From: Annona cherimola
Taxonomy: Eukaryota; Streptophyta; Magnoliopsida; Magnoliales; Annonaceae
NCBI GenBank assembly: GCA_030490835.1
Contig: CM059973.1
Span: 88,557,641 to 88,621,640 of the forward strand
Direction of reading: 5' to 3'
DNA length: 64,000 nt
The position numbers and the translations under genes are program-made. Below, piece after piece: positions 1-12,000 of this stretch. Each line of letters starts with the position of its first letter. The first letter of the stretch is position 1. The notes beneath the pieces were generated by a model. It made no database searches. It was given only the letters and a program-made list of their open reading frames with translations, and was not told the origin of the DNA.

Positions 1-1020
1 ATAAATTGGAATAACATCCAAGCCCAAGCAAATTCAAAGCAAAAGGAAATTCAAGCAAGCCAAGCCCACCACTAAGCGGGCCCTTCCAAACTCAGCCCAC
101 GGGAGCAAAGCTCCACCAAGCCTCAAAGCAGGCTTTTCAAACCAGATCCGGCCCACAAGAGCAAAGCTCCTACAGGCCACCCAACGGGCTCCACAACGTA
201 GCCCACCAGATCCAGCCCACCAAGCCTCAAAAACAGGCTTTTCTCCAAACAGCCCATCAGGCCTCTACAACGGCCCACCCAAAACAACGGACTTAGCCAA
301 GCTCTAGCCCACCAAGTTCCAGCCCACTATGGAAGAAATCCACCAAGCTCAAGCCCATGGACCAAGTCCAACATCTCAAGTGGCCCAATGCCCATACTCT
401 CACCTCAAGCTCAAGCCCATGGACTAAGTCCAACATCTCAAGTGGCCCAAGGCCCATTCTCTCACCTCAAGCTCAAGCCCATGGACCAAGTCCAACACCT
501 CAAGTGGCCCAAGGCCCATGCTCTCATCGATAAAAGGAGGTGCCCCCTCCCTCCTCAACACACTTGGAGAGGCATCCCAGAGGGGAGGACGAGAGTCTGC
601 AGTATAGCCCTGGCATCCCGGTTTTTCCACTCGTCGAGCTCCACGCCTCTCTCCCACTTTTCCCTTTCCATTCTCTCTTATTCTCTCAAATCTTTCGTTT
701 TCCCCTTTCACGCCGTGTAAACCGCCTTGGGTTGGCAGATTTCACCATATTTGCTTCAATCCGAAGGCCGGAACGCAGACTCTGTACGATTAGTGTCTTA
801 TTTCATTAAAAACAGGGGCTGATCTCCCTTTAAAGATCAGTGACGACTCCATTTTTCTTTATTTTTGCGTGCGTGTTTGAGTTAACGCCCTGGTAAGGCG
901 GGTGCACGCGGGTGCACGAATTCCAGCATAATACGCTGCCGTTATGCTGCCGGATTTGTGACTTGATCCGTGTACGGAAAGCCCCGTCTTAGCCGTTATG
1001 CTGCTAAATCCACAAGAAAA
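1..1020 (+). mobile_element. LTR-like retrotransposon fragment
   Basis: This block is richer in GC and CA than the DNA that follows and has no recognisable long coding region. It holds a 62-bp tandem repeat (about 356-525), then a TATA-like GATAAAAGG near 528, a pyrimidine-rich stretch, and a segment around 800-1000 with repeated GTTATGCTGC motifs. This order (promoter-like box, then a transcribed leader) resembles the U3-R-U5 layout of an LTR, probably of a Ty3/gypsy element. I cannot see the left end, a primer-binding site, a polypurine tract or a target-site duplication, so the class and exact borders are inferred. It could equally be another GC-rich repeat. Confidence 0.35.
356..525. repeat. 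62-bp tandem repeat, about 2.7 copies
   Basis: The motif CATGGACCAAGTCCAACA recurs with start positions near 356, 418 and 480, a period of 62 bp. The copies differ by only a few substitutions, such as GGACTAAG for GGACCAAG. The third copy breaks off just before the TATA-like box at 528. It lies inside the LTR-like block. Confidence 0.85.
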
Positions 1021-1584
1021 TGCCCATATGTCAAACTACCTAAAAACCGTTAATCCTAACACGTTTTACTCCATGTGAATGCAGGAAAATCGAGCCCACG
1101 CTGCTGTCTCGGAGGCATTGAAAACCCATCCGGCACGGCCCAGATTTTTAAGGCGGGGAGAAACCATTCCGAGCCCATCGTAGCGCTCGCGGCGGGTGCT
1201 ACACCTACTTTTCCAATTTACCATACAACTTTTGCCAAATATCATACCGACGTTTCCCATTTACAAACCACAATAATACTTTTTTCATCTCAAATCCTCT
1301 TATCATTCTCATCTAATCCAATTGTTCAAAAAGAAAGTTATAAAGAAAATAGTAAAGCAAAAGGAAACCATCATGTATTTATATTGATTGAAATGAAACT
1401 CACCAAGATTACAACAAAAATTAACAGAATGGAGTGCCCGTATTTGACCCTCGTGCTGCTTACTTTCCGTACCATGGCCTGAGGCGTAGATGGTTAATCA
1501 CAAGGCAATAACCAATTCTTATACATAGAGGACAAGCTGAGGACTGTATGGCTGCAGCCAGCATCCGCTTGAAGGCACACGTGT
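1021..1584. other. Unassigned DNA and likely 3' UTR of the first membrane-protein gene
   Basis: No coding region is recognised here. The right part, next to the stop codon at 1585-1587, is expected to hold the 3' UTR of the minus-strand gene. The left part (about 1080-1210) is GC-richer and may be a remnant of the repeat to its left. Confidence 0.4.
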
Positions 1585-4500
1585 TCATTTTGAGGAAGGA
1601 AACCATCTCGACAGCAAGCAGCGTTTGAGCTTTAAAACCAAAGGAAGTAAGAAATAGCATGGAACTAGTAACAATGCCACCCCTACATACCTGCAGATCC
1701 AAGTTTCACAGACGATGTCACTAGAGTGTACAAATAAGATCATATAACGCTGCTAACTTAAAGGATTGCAGCATGACAAGATTTCAGATCCAACTCTGCA
1801 GCATCAAAAGGACCTGCTCACAAAGGTCGTAACGAGGAATGGCCCACATCTGCATAGTGTCTGTTAGGTTGGGACTTGGGATAAGTGGAAAGTCCCAAAA
1901 CTCGTCCAAAAGAAGATAATCTACGTTACACTAGAAGTTTGTTAATCACACACACGCAAAGGAAAAAGGAACCAGAACATCTCACAATGAAAAGGCAGGA
2001 CATTTTTGCAAGCTACAAGCTATGCTTTACATGGGGTCAACCAGCAGATGGTCTTCTACCAAAAACTGAGGCCTTGTGAACCACAATTAATGAACAAAGG
2101 TTATTAAACAAACCTATAGTTATCCCTTCAATTTCAAAACTGTGGCTCATTCGATGCATGAATTTTTGCCTGGCATTTGGCCTGGGCGACTAACTAGCAT
2201 CTATATTACCTACAGTTACAAGATTTTTAAAAAGTTTCATAAAGTCAAGAATACGAACCTCAGTGGCCTTGAATTTTATTCTAATCAAACTTGCATATTT
2301 AAAAAATAATAATAATGATAAATACTACAATGAATTTACACTACAAGCAACCTTACCACCGATGATACATTTCAATAAGTCAAATGAATGACATTTTAGA
2401 AGGAGATATCGTTGTGGCTTTAACTTACCATAGTGGAGCATAAGACGATGACAAGTCAAGAAAAGAGTATGGCCACCTTTAAGTTGTTTGTTACAATGCA
2501 AAAAATTGGATCAGTCCTTGAGCCAAGGAATAAATTGATAAACGAAAAATAAACGGAAAAAAAAAAGGCAATTCACCATAGTGAGACAGAAGCATGAAGA
2601 GCCCATTGGAAAATGATGTATACAGTCGTCCACAAGATGAAGTAGGAAATCCGGAACCATGGGAACTTCTGGAACAGGGAACTCCAAATGGCAAAATTAA
2701 TTCTCATGGTGACGGGTGTATGAATCACCACAGCATTAGCTTAGTGAGATGGGTATAACTCAACTTACCATACTGTTCAATGCAGCATCCCAGAGGAGAG
2801 AGAGAGCATTAAGTGAATGCATTGCTACCATGGACTGCAACACAAAATAAACACGCATATACTTAGACAATCAAACTGGGACTGAGATTCTGTTACTCCA
2901 AAATTCAAAATCTAAAAGGAAAATGCTTGAAGACCAAAAAGGGTAAGGAATCCAATAAAAAAAAAAGGGTAAGGAAAATGCATAATAGAGTAAATGAATT
3001 GTGTTCATTTATTTTCATTATAGGGTGTGTTTGGCAATCGTGAAAACCTGTCAACCTAAAATTTTTCATTCTTCGTAACTATCATATTTTTATATCATTT
3101 CTTCATATCTTTCTATACAACTATTTTAATTTTTAATCATTGCCCTACAACTACTCATACAACTACCCAAGCTATTTTAACTTTGTTATCTTTACTCACA
3201 TCATTACCCTTATCATATCACATCACTTCTCACATTTCAAGAAGTTTTACACTAAAAACTTTTCTTTCAAAGTTTTATCAAATGCCAAACACACCCGTAA
3301 TGAATTATGATGAGTAGTTTATATTCTTCAGAACAAAGCGAGGACTGAGAAGATGAAGGATGGGACTACTGTAGGCTCAATGTAACTAGGGAAGGGACCA
3401 AATTATAAGCATAAAAATGGCACTATTATTAAGTTAGCATACATTTCCAGAAAAAACCAAGGACAAAAAAGCTCATGGTTTTCACATATAGCTATGTTGA
3501 TTTGTGTTGCAATTAGCAAGACCAACATTCAAAAATTACATCCATTGTCTTAGAGACACCCCTGTAAACTAATAATATAGATCACTAGTTGTTTACTTTT
3601 TGCAGAGCTCATAAGTCACAATGCATACATCTTGATGCAATAACAACAGAAAGGGTGAAAAGAGTCGGAAGTTATTATTAGCATACAACACTCACAAAAT
3701 TCAGCTTGAAATAATTGTCTCTGAGAAATGGAACAATGATGAACCAAAAGACAACATCAGTCAGCACAACAGCACCAGCGCTAGTCTGTTTATAGACACC
3801 AAAAAAATATATGTAGTTTCAGATATCAATGCCTTTAGAATGACATGGCTTAATTATCAGTGCCATTAAAATCCAAATCTTTTCCGCATTATTTTGACAG
3901 ATAATGACCTACCAACGATGGTGCCACAAAGTTGCAAATTCATAGTACCAACATTGTGAATCACTTGCAAGAAACATCAAAAAAGTGTATCCTTCCCAGT
4001 TCCCACATCACCAACTAAGGATTTCCCCATTCAAAATTAAGGATAATCCATTTGATAGGTGTTCTACACATGAAAACCTTATATTGTGCATAATTTCCAG
4101 GTGGCCCACTCAATAAGTGGAATGGCCTGATTTTGCACCAGCCAATCATGGGCATTGCCTCAATGAAATCAGTTTAAGGCAAGATTAGGACAATCAAACG
4201 CCTGGAATGGGCCAGCCTTTCAGGCAGTTGGAGCCAAGATGGCTTGGGTTTGTTTTTTTGTTACTGGGTCAGTAGTCAGTACCAATCTATTACAGTCTAA
4301 ATTCAATGCAAACATCTGGATATACCTCAAATCCTGGTTGGAGTGGCATTTTCTATGGAAATAAATGTATTTGGGCCTGAGTTGGTTCATATGCCACAAT
4401 TTCCAAATTGCTCACATAGGAGCATAAAAAATTGAAAACAATGGCAAATTTGCTATCATTTTCTTTCATTAACCCTCCAACACAATGTCTATGTGTCTAA

Positions 4501-6755
4501 TATTTGAATTTTAACCGAAATTAGACATACACAAATCCACAACAATTTTTTTGTTTTCATTATATTGTCTTTCCATTTTTGTCTATAATTGGAAAACTAA
4601 CTTCTTGAAGTTATAGATTTTGAATATAGGGAAACATTACTTCCTTTGATTCTTGAAGGTAAATCACCTGGTAAATTATTTGGAAACAATAGCCCAGAGA
4701 CCCAGAAATCTTAAGCACTTGAATATCATCACGATGACAAGGGCTTTTCACTGCATGAGAAACATCTGCATTTTCTTCATGTCTAGAAGACAAGCCAGTA
4801 CCTCCCTCCTCATCCACCTCCACTTCATCAACCATATGACTGCTGGACTTATTGCAAAATTGGTAGCATCCACAGATAGAGAGTGCAGAACCAAGCTACA
4901 TGAGGAAGTTTAGAAGATAAGGAAAATATCAGTTATCTATAAAATTTCACATACCACATGTGGTCTAATGTGACAGGAACACAACCGACAAGCGACAATG
5001 TTAGAAGCAGAATATTGGCTAAGAACAATAGCCTGCACTCGGCAGCCTAATCTAGGCTATACAATTTGCAAAACAGCCTAATCTGCAAGTAGCATGTTGC
5101 ATTTGCTGACTGCCTATACATGGATACTATCTTGAAAACTTCCAGTTCCAAAGCTTAATCAAACAAGAGAAGGTATGAACCAAGAAGGAGACTAAAACTG
5201 ATGTAACCAAGAAGGGGACTAAAATTGAGGTTCTCATTTAAAGCTTGGAAATGGATTGAAGCTCTACAATAACCATTTGCAAAAAAGATACGATAATACA
5301 GACAATTGTATAGGCAAGGCCTCAAAGTCAAAGCACATACTCCAAAGTAGATAGTGACCAATGAAAATGTCCACCTGCCAAGCAGAAAAAAACATTAAGG
5401 AAGAAAAGGTTGAAAAACACACAAAAGTGATGAGTAAAACAGCACCATTGTAGAACAGTATATTTTTACAAAATAATGCATTTTTCCTGTTTGATGACAG
5501 AGTCAAAGAAATAAAATAAGAAAAAAAGAAGCTCCATAGTTCAGAAAAAAGGAAAAACAGAAATGATCATTTGCAACTATTGGTTCAATGCAAGCATTGA
5601 AAAACCAGAAAATTAAAATGACAAAAAAAGGAGAAAAGGAATGGGAATTTATTTTCTGAGATGTAAAGAAACAAGAAAGTAAATCATGCTGTGAAATGTT
5701 ACTTGCATAAGAGAGAAGAAATAAGTGTTCTACAAACGATAGTTTTAATCAACCAAAACATTAAAATTTAAAACTCATAAACGAAAGGCCATACTGCAAG
5801 CAAGAAGTGAAAGTAAATGTTAATCTCACTTTAATCAAGTATGTCATTAGGGCCTGCATGGTAGATGCATATGATAAATTCTGCTCATTATGGTTGGTTG
5901 AGAGCATTTACGAGAGAACTGTTGTGAAAGGGTCATAACATATAACGAAAAAAGCAACACATGACTAACAAAAGTGGGATGAACTCACTAGACATCCAAC
6001 AAAAAGCTTCATAGGTTTTTACTTGAGAAGTGTAGTGATTCAAAACAGAAAAGATTACAAGAATATGATCAATGTATTCCCTTAATATGCAGATGTCTGA
6101 GTAAGTGAATACTTTTTGACAATCGACTAAGTGGATGTCTCTACTGTTCTTTGTTAGAGCCATCATGCAGTTTTGGATAGAGACATCTCAAAGATGTTAA
6201 AGACAGATGGAAACATCTACTGGGACATCGGCAAATATAGATGGAGATTCATCACTCTCAGACATCTATATATTGGGTGATTGTCAAATGTAGAATTTTT
6301 ATCATCTGGGAGACATCCGGATTCCTTGATGCATCTTGGGATATGAGCCTGAGTAGAGACAACTACTCAGACAATCTTCAAAATAGGCACGGTCAATACA
6401 AGAACGAAACACAAGAACTGAAGTTTTCTTACACAGTATAGTAGTAGAATATGACGCCACCAGAATGAACAGTATCAACAATGAGCAGTGTCAAGAGTAG
6501 AGCAAATAGAAAGAGGCGGAGGCCCAGCAACCAAGCAGGATGAATCTTCTCCAGACAAGGCCTCCAAGATTCATCTGCATACACAGTACCAGGTCTTCTT
6601 CGTTGGGTCCCTTGATTGAGACATCTCCCTCCATCTGAACCTTCATATTTCCATATTAAAAACAATGCTGCAACCATGGACGACAACACCCATATTCCAC
6701 ATGCTAAAACTCTCCAATTTAGCCAATAGCGTGACGTGTTTGTAGCAGCTGCCAT
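1585..6755 (-). CDS. Plant multi-pass membrane protein (AT1G10660/AT5G62960-like), copy 1
   Basis: Eight coding exons join in phase to 328 residues: 6433-6755, 5341-5374, 4668-4895, 3696-3785, 2769-2834, 2577-2668, 2429-2476 and 1585-1690, all with GT-AG introns. The product is strongly hydrophobic with about six or seven likely membrane spans. Visible blocks are RYWLNWRVLACGIW near the N-terminus, then YADESWRPCLEKIHPAWLL, WTFSLVTIYFGLGS, TDVVFWFIIVPFL, FPWFRISYFILWTTVYIIF and WPYSFLDLSSSYAPLW, ending in a basic tail before the stop. These blocks match a conserved plant family of unknown biochemical role, so no enzymatic function is claimed. A long hydrophilic acidic loop sits in exon 3 (MVDEVEVDEEGG). 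The start is the first ATG of exon 1; the frame upstream opens with a TTG only. A paralogue lies immediately to the right on the same strand, and six of the eight coding exons are of identical length in both. The family is certain; the function is unknown. Confidence 0.87.
3023..3296. mobile_element. MITE, GGGTGTGTTTGGCA family, within an intron
   Basis: The 14-bp ends GGGTGTGTTTGGCA (from 3023) and its exact complement (to 3296) bound a 274-bp AT-rich segment without coding potential. It lies in the intron between coding exons 4 and 5 of the membrane-protein gene. A close relative in reverse orientation is at 49310-49585. The target-site duplication is not clear, so the superfamily is left open. 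Confidence 0.8.
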
Positions 6756-8373
6756 GAACAATTCTCAACTGGCTTCTAATAGCACTTCAAGGAACATTCC
6801 ACACGATTCATTGTCAAGCAGTAATTAATTTCATTCTATCCAATCCTAGGACTCAATAAGTGAGCTTTTCTTTGAAACCTATTCAAAATTACTAAAATCA
6901 GTACTTGTATATTAATTTAGGTAAAACTCTCATAAATGTTAGATACACACTCAATTTTTTTTAAGCAAAGAAAACGTTAAACACAAATCACCAACGAAAT
7001 GAAGCCCGTAGAGAAAGTGTGGACATGGAAAGCACTCAATACTAGTAGAAATAAAAAATTGAAGAAATGTTTACCGAATATACAAAAAGAAAATTAGAAT
7101 CACAAAATATACATGCTAGAGTTACCACTTGCCAAAATGAGAGAGACGAACTGGGCATTTCATCACTTAGAGCCCCAGAAAAAAAAAACCAAGAATTTCT
7201 TAAGAAGGGGGAACTTGCTCCATAGAAGTAAGCTACAAATCCCACACTTCATTTCGGATGTTTTCCTCAATGAGATAAAATCATCAGAGATCGAAAAACA
7301 GGACGAAAAGGAAGGAAGGAAGGAAGGAAGGAAGCAGCTTGTTCTCAATAGAAACCGTGAAGGTGAGAAAACTTACTGCAGGATACCCGAAAATCAGCAA
7401 TCAATGAAAAATGAGATGCACTTCTCTTTTGCTTGTTAAACAGGTAAGAGCTACTCTCTCTCTAAGATTCTAAAAAAGTTGGATTTTCAATTTCGTCTCA
7501 AATTCCGCGTTTTTGGCTGTTGAGCACGCTGCATGGAAGGAGAAACGTCTTTGTTGATTCCGGAATCTGTCAGTTCCTTGCCGCGAAAAGTCCACACGTG
7601 TGTTCATGATCAGCAGCCTGTGGCTGGTACTCCGGTCGGATGCGCAAGTGAAGGAAAAAAAAAAAAAACTGTGAGATCACCCTCAGAAATTTTTTTTTTT
7701 TTTTAAATTTAAGATGTTTATAATTATTTTAAAAAAATAAAAGAAAATGGCTGCGAGGCGGGCGTGCTAAAATTTTTTAAGAGAAGCTAGAGAATCATAT
7801 AATGATATGGATAGCGACTAGGAATGAGAAGAATAAAAATAAATAGATAGCATACAAAAATTAAAAAAATCTGATTCAATTGTAGAGATAATAATAATAA
7901 TCTTATAGGTAAATAGTTAAAATATCACACGGTAACAAAAGTTGCACAGGAAAGGAGTTACAAAGTTGCTTTTACTTGTCACCAACCAGTCGGAGTCGGT
8001 TAAAAGAGCAGGAGAGATACCGACTTTTCAGCAGTTTTTCTTATTGCTCGAAGAAAACCCGACCAAAAAAAAAAAAGTTTTTGAAGGATCGACATACGAG
8101 ATCTCCTGATAGAAATGATGGAGAACACGCGACGGCTCGGAAAATGTTTGGATTAAATCCAGCATATTCAACATCGAATTGATCTGATGTTTTTGAAGAA
8201 AGAGAATATAATGCTTACTATGCAAACTACTAGGTTGTAAAAGACGGAATAATCATCTTATTGGTACACAACATAAAAAGATGTGAATCTATGGCAGTAT
8301 TACACTTAAAAGTTTTGGCCTTCTCAAATATACGGCTTGGAATTGTCTTTCGGTTGTTCGATTTTAAAAAATA
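6756..8373. other. Intergenic region left of a MITE, including the 5' side of the first membrane-protein gene
   Basis: No coding region is recognised. On the minus strand a donor-like CTGCA|GTAAGT near 7375-7385 may end a 5' UTR exon. A GGAA microsatellite lies at about 7310-7335, and poly-A/poly-T runs lie near 7655-7705. The rest is AT-rich without visible structure. Confidence 0.4.
7310..7335. repeat. (GGAA)n microsatellite
   Basis: The tetranucleotide GGAA repeats about six times without interruption, within the probable 5' leader region of the first membrane-protein gene. Confidence 0.9.
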
Positions 8374-8729
8374 AGGGGCTGTTTGGTATATGCGAAAACA
8401 TGTAAAACACGTAAAAGTTTTCATACCCAGGGGCAGCGGTGAAATGTTGTCATTTCACTTCATTCCGGGTGCGTGTTCGTACCTGTGTATCTAAAGTATG
8501 TGCGCATAAATGTTTATCGGAAACAATAACGGAGGAGAAATATCAGACGAGAATGGGAACGACAGAGGAACGAGTTTCCAAGTTCAGGGAAATTTGTTCG
8601 GTCAAAATTTTGACTTGTAGGCCCATTTAATAATGTATATTGGCGGTCTGTCAGTTTGGCTAGAAATGATAGTTTTTCGTTCGGCAAAAATTTGTCACCC
8701 AAGTTTTAACTTTTGCCAAACGGACCCTA
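8374..8729. mobile_element. MITE-like element with GGGGCTGTTTGG / GGGTCCGTTTGG ends
   Basis: The left end AGGGGCTGTTTGG and the complement of the right end, AGGGTCCGTTTGG, form imperfect terminal inverted repeats around about 355 bp. The flanks are A-rich (AAAAATA on the left, AAATAAAA on the right), so an 8-bp duplication as in hAT elements is possible but not proven. There is no coding capacity. Confidence 0.55.
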
Positions 8730-9041
8730 AATAAAAATCAATTGGTTTTCTTGCTAGTTGATACACGTGATTATCATGCGGATTTGAGCAATCAAATTCC
8801 CCCACAAAAACAGGAAGAAAGAAACTCATGACGTGACATTCTACAAAATTGAATCCTCATGGACCTCAAAAATACTGCAATTCATTTTTCTTTCTCCCTT
8901 CATCCTTTTCCAGCGCAATTTTCATGGAAGGTTCTCTGACAGAGGGCTTTCTTTCTGTAGATTCTTGGTAAGAAATACAATGCGGAAAAGAGCTGGAGCT
9001 GGCACAAGTACAACCGGCAGCATCACCAGCCATGCGAATGC

Positions 9042-12000
9042 TCACTTTAACTGATGAGAATGGGGAAACCATCTCAACAACAAGTAAATTTTCAGCTTTA
9101 TAATCAATGGAAAGACGGCATAACATGGGACATGCAACGCAGCCACCAATAAGTACCTGCATTCAAATATTGTGAATGTGATTACTCAATCGAGCCCAAG
9201 GTGATACTCTCACTACAAGCTAGCGACAGGAGTTACGATGCAAGAATGCAGTGGAAAAGAGCAATGAGCAACAGTTCAAAACTTTCCTGCAGTCCCAAGC
9301 CCTGGATAAATTGCTTGAAGAAATGATAGGCCAGCTTGTTCAAGGGAATGTGAGTTTTCTAGGCAACCTACTCATGCAAGATGCATGTCTTCCATGAAGT
9401 AGAGTTGATTTGGAAAACCAGGCTAGTACAAGCAAGAGAGAAGAATACTAGAGGGGCAAAACGATGTGTCAAAAAATGGGTTCAAGGTTTTGCTTGTGGC
9501 ATCAATATCTGGAATCAAAAGCAGGAGAATGACTGTCTGGTACTCTACTATACTCCATGGGCGTAGCACTAGAACTCAAAGTAGGATATGCCAGTTAAAT
9601 GGCAATGCCAAACAGTTCACTCTCCAAGTGACAATTGGAAATACAGGTTGCGTTTCAGCTAATAGATAGCGCATTTTTGCTTTCTAAGTGCTTACCTGGC
9701 ATTGCCATGGTCTCATTGTAGCACATATTTACAATCAATCTTACAAACAGTAGATAACTGAAGTGTAGGTGACCATGAAAGAGCTAGGATACCAATTAGT
9801 CACGGAAGAGATATTCTTTTCATCCCTAGAAAAGGTAGGAAATTTCAAAAACCTATTTTATCACTAGCAAGGTCAACAGAAAGATGTGATTTTTGATAAC
9901 TAGGCATATGTTTAACTAGCATGCAGTTTCATCAACACTTACCAGATAGGAGAATAAGAGGGTGATAAGTCAAGAAAAGGGTATGGCCACCTGCAGTTTC
10001 AACATTTAGCACAAAAAACACTCAAGACTCCAAACAAAAGCTCTAAAGAAAAAGAGGGAAGAAGAGGTGGGGAGAAAAAAAAGAGCCATAGGAGAAAGCC
10101 TTTACGGAAGCCAGATGAAAGCATGTACAACCCACTGGAAGATGACATATATTGCCGTCCACAATATAAAATAGGCAATCCGGAACCACGGAAACCTCTG
10201 AAAAGAAGGAATCCAAATAGCATAACTTGCAAAAAAAGAAACAAAATTAATGCTTCAAGAATGATCACCAATAGAAGACAGGGCCGGACTTACCAAGCTG
10301 TTCAAGGCAGTATCTAGAAGGAGAAAGACAGCATTCAGTGAATGCATACCAATTAGTAACTGCCACAAACAGAAAATGTATATATTGAATAAAATAGAAA
10401 TAAAGTCAAATAAGAAAAATCACTTCTTCCAAGGAAAAAAATAGAAACACAAAAGTACAAGATAGAAATTAGAACATATAAGCAAGTTGCTGTTGCAGTA
10501 TTCAATCAATATTTAATTGGGAGAAATCTTGACAATCCAATCCATCTTGGATGAATCAATCTCCATGGTTCAACCTTCAACTTATAATGTACAAAAGGCA
10601 CCCACAAAACTATCCGCACCATTCATTAATTATCACCCGCTCAATTGGCTATAAACCCAAAACAAAAAAATTATCATCCATGAACGCAGAATGCCCATCC
10701 AAGTTCTCTAGCAAGAATTTACAGCTTTTTGTAAGAGAAATATTACTTCTGCTGCTACTAGCAAACAAAAGCATCATCTAGTCCAAAGTCCAAACACTCC
10801 AAACACTCTGATCATCCATTGTTTACAGCTGCTCTAACCATTGGTTCATTATTTGGCCAGGGACCCCAAAAATAAAGATAGCTGCTGGCTCAGACCCACA
10901 AAAAAAACAGCAATCTAGAAATCACATATCACCAGTTTATGGTTCCTTGGCCTAAAGGCCCTAGACTGATGCAATGCATCCACTGGTCTGAATGTGTGCT
11001 ACTGGAACATTAAAGTAAAGCATTTGACCACACAAAATTTTCTTACTGTGCATTTTTGCAGGCAAGAATTTCTAATATTAAAACATTACTTGCATGACTA
11101 TTAATGTTCCATTATTATGACTACGTGATTGTTTCATGGTTGTCTCAATTCAACACCAAAAATGAGCCATAGACCAATATCAGGAAAAAAAAAAAAAAAA
11201 GAGCCGTAGATAGAAAATGACACTCTCCCATGGGGATTGGAACTCCTGATTTGTATAAAAGAGAAAATGTGTGTGAACAAAAGCTCCACTTGAAAGACCA
11301 TCAGAGTGAACTTGACTAATGTTCAAGTTAGTGACTTCGGCCGTGGTAAGCTAATGTTAGCGGACTAAATTTCTGAGCACAAACTTTATGGAAAATATGC
11401 ATTTTTCCTGCACCTTTGGCTTCCATGCGACTAGTCAGCATTTTGTAGAAATTTGATGGATGAATAAATCACAATATTATTACATCATGAACCATGATCC
11501 ATTTGCAACACTAATCAAAAAGGAAGGAAAATCTAAGATTTTCTTTGCAGGTGGTCTTTAGGCTTCTAATTGCAATTTAATGTGTTCAAAACCATGCAAA
11601 CGTTGTTTTGAGGTAGGTTCTTTTCCTTGTTTAACCTAAAATTTGTAAGTCATCTGCATCACTCCTTGATTATACATGATCCAATGAGTCCGATGACTTG
11701 AAATGTGCATCAAAGATATCATCGCTTCAAAAAAGAGGTAAAATAATGATAATAGATGATGACAGAAAAACTGTAATACTTACAAAACTCAGGCTATACT
11801 TTTTGTATGTAAGAAACGGATAAATAATGAGCCAAAAGACAACATCAGTAAGCATTGCAGCGCCAGCACTAGCCTGTTTGTGAAAAGAAAATGACTTTTT
11901 TATGTTAGAGACCTTGCTGAAGAATATAATTCAGCCATCTCTCTTCATTTTTCTTTCTCTTTATCTTAAAACAGGTCACTGTGTGTCAAAAGGGAATCAC

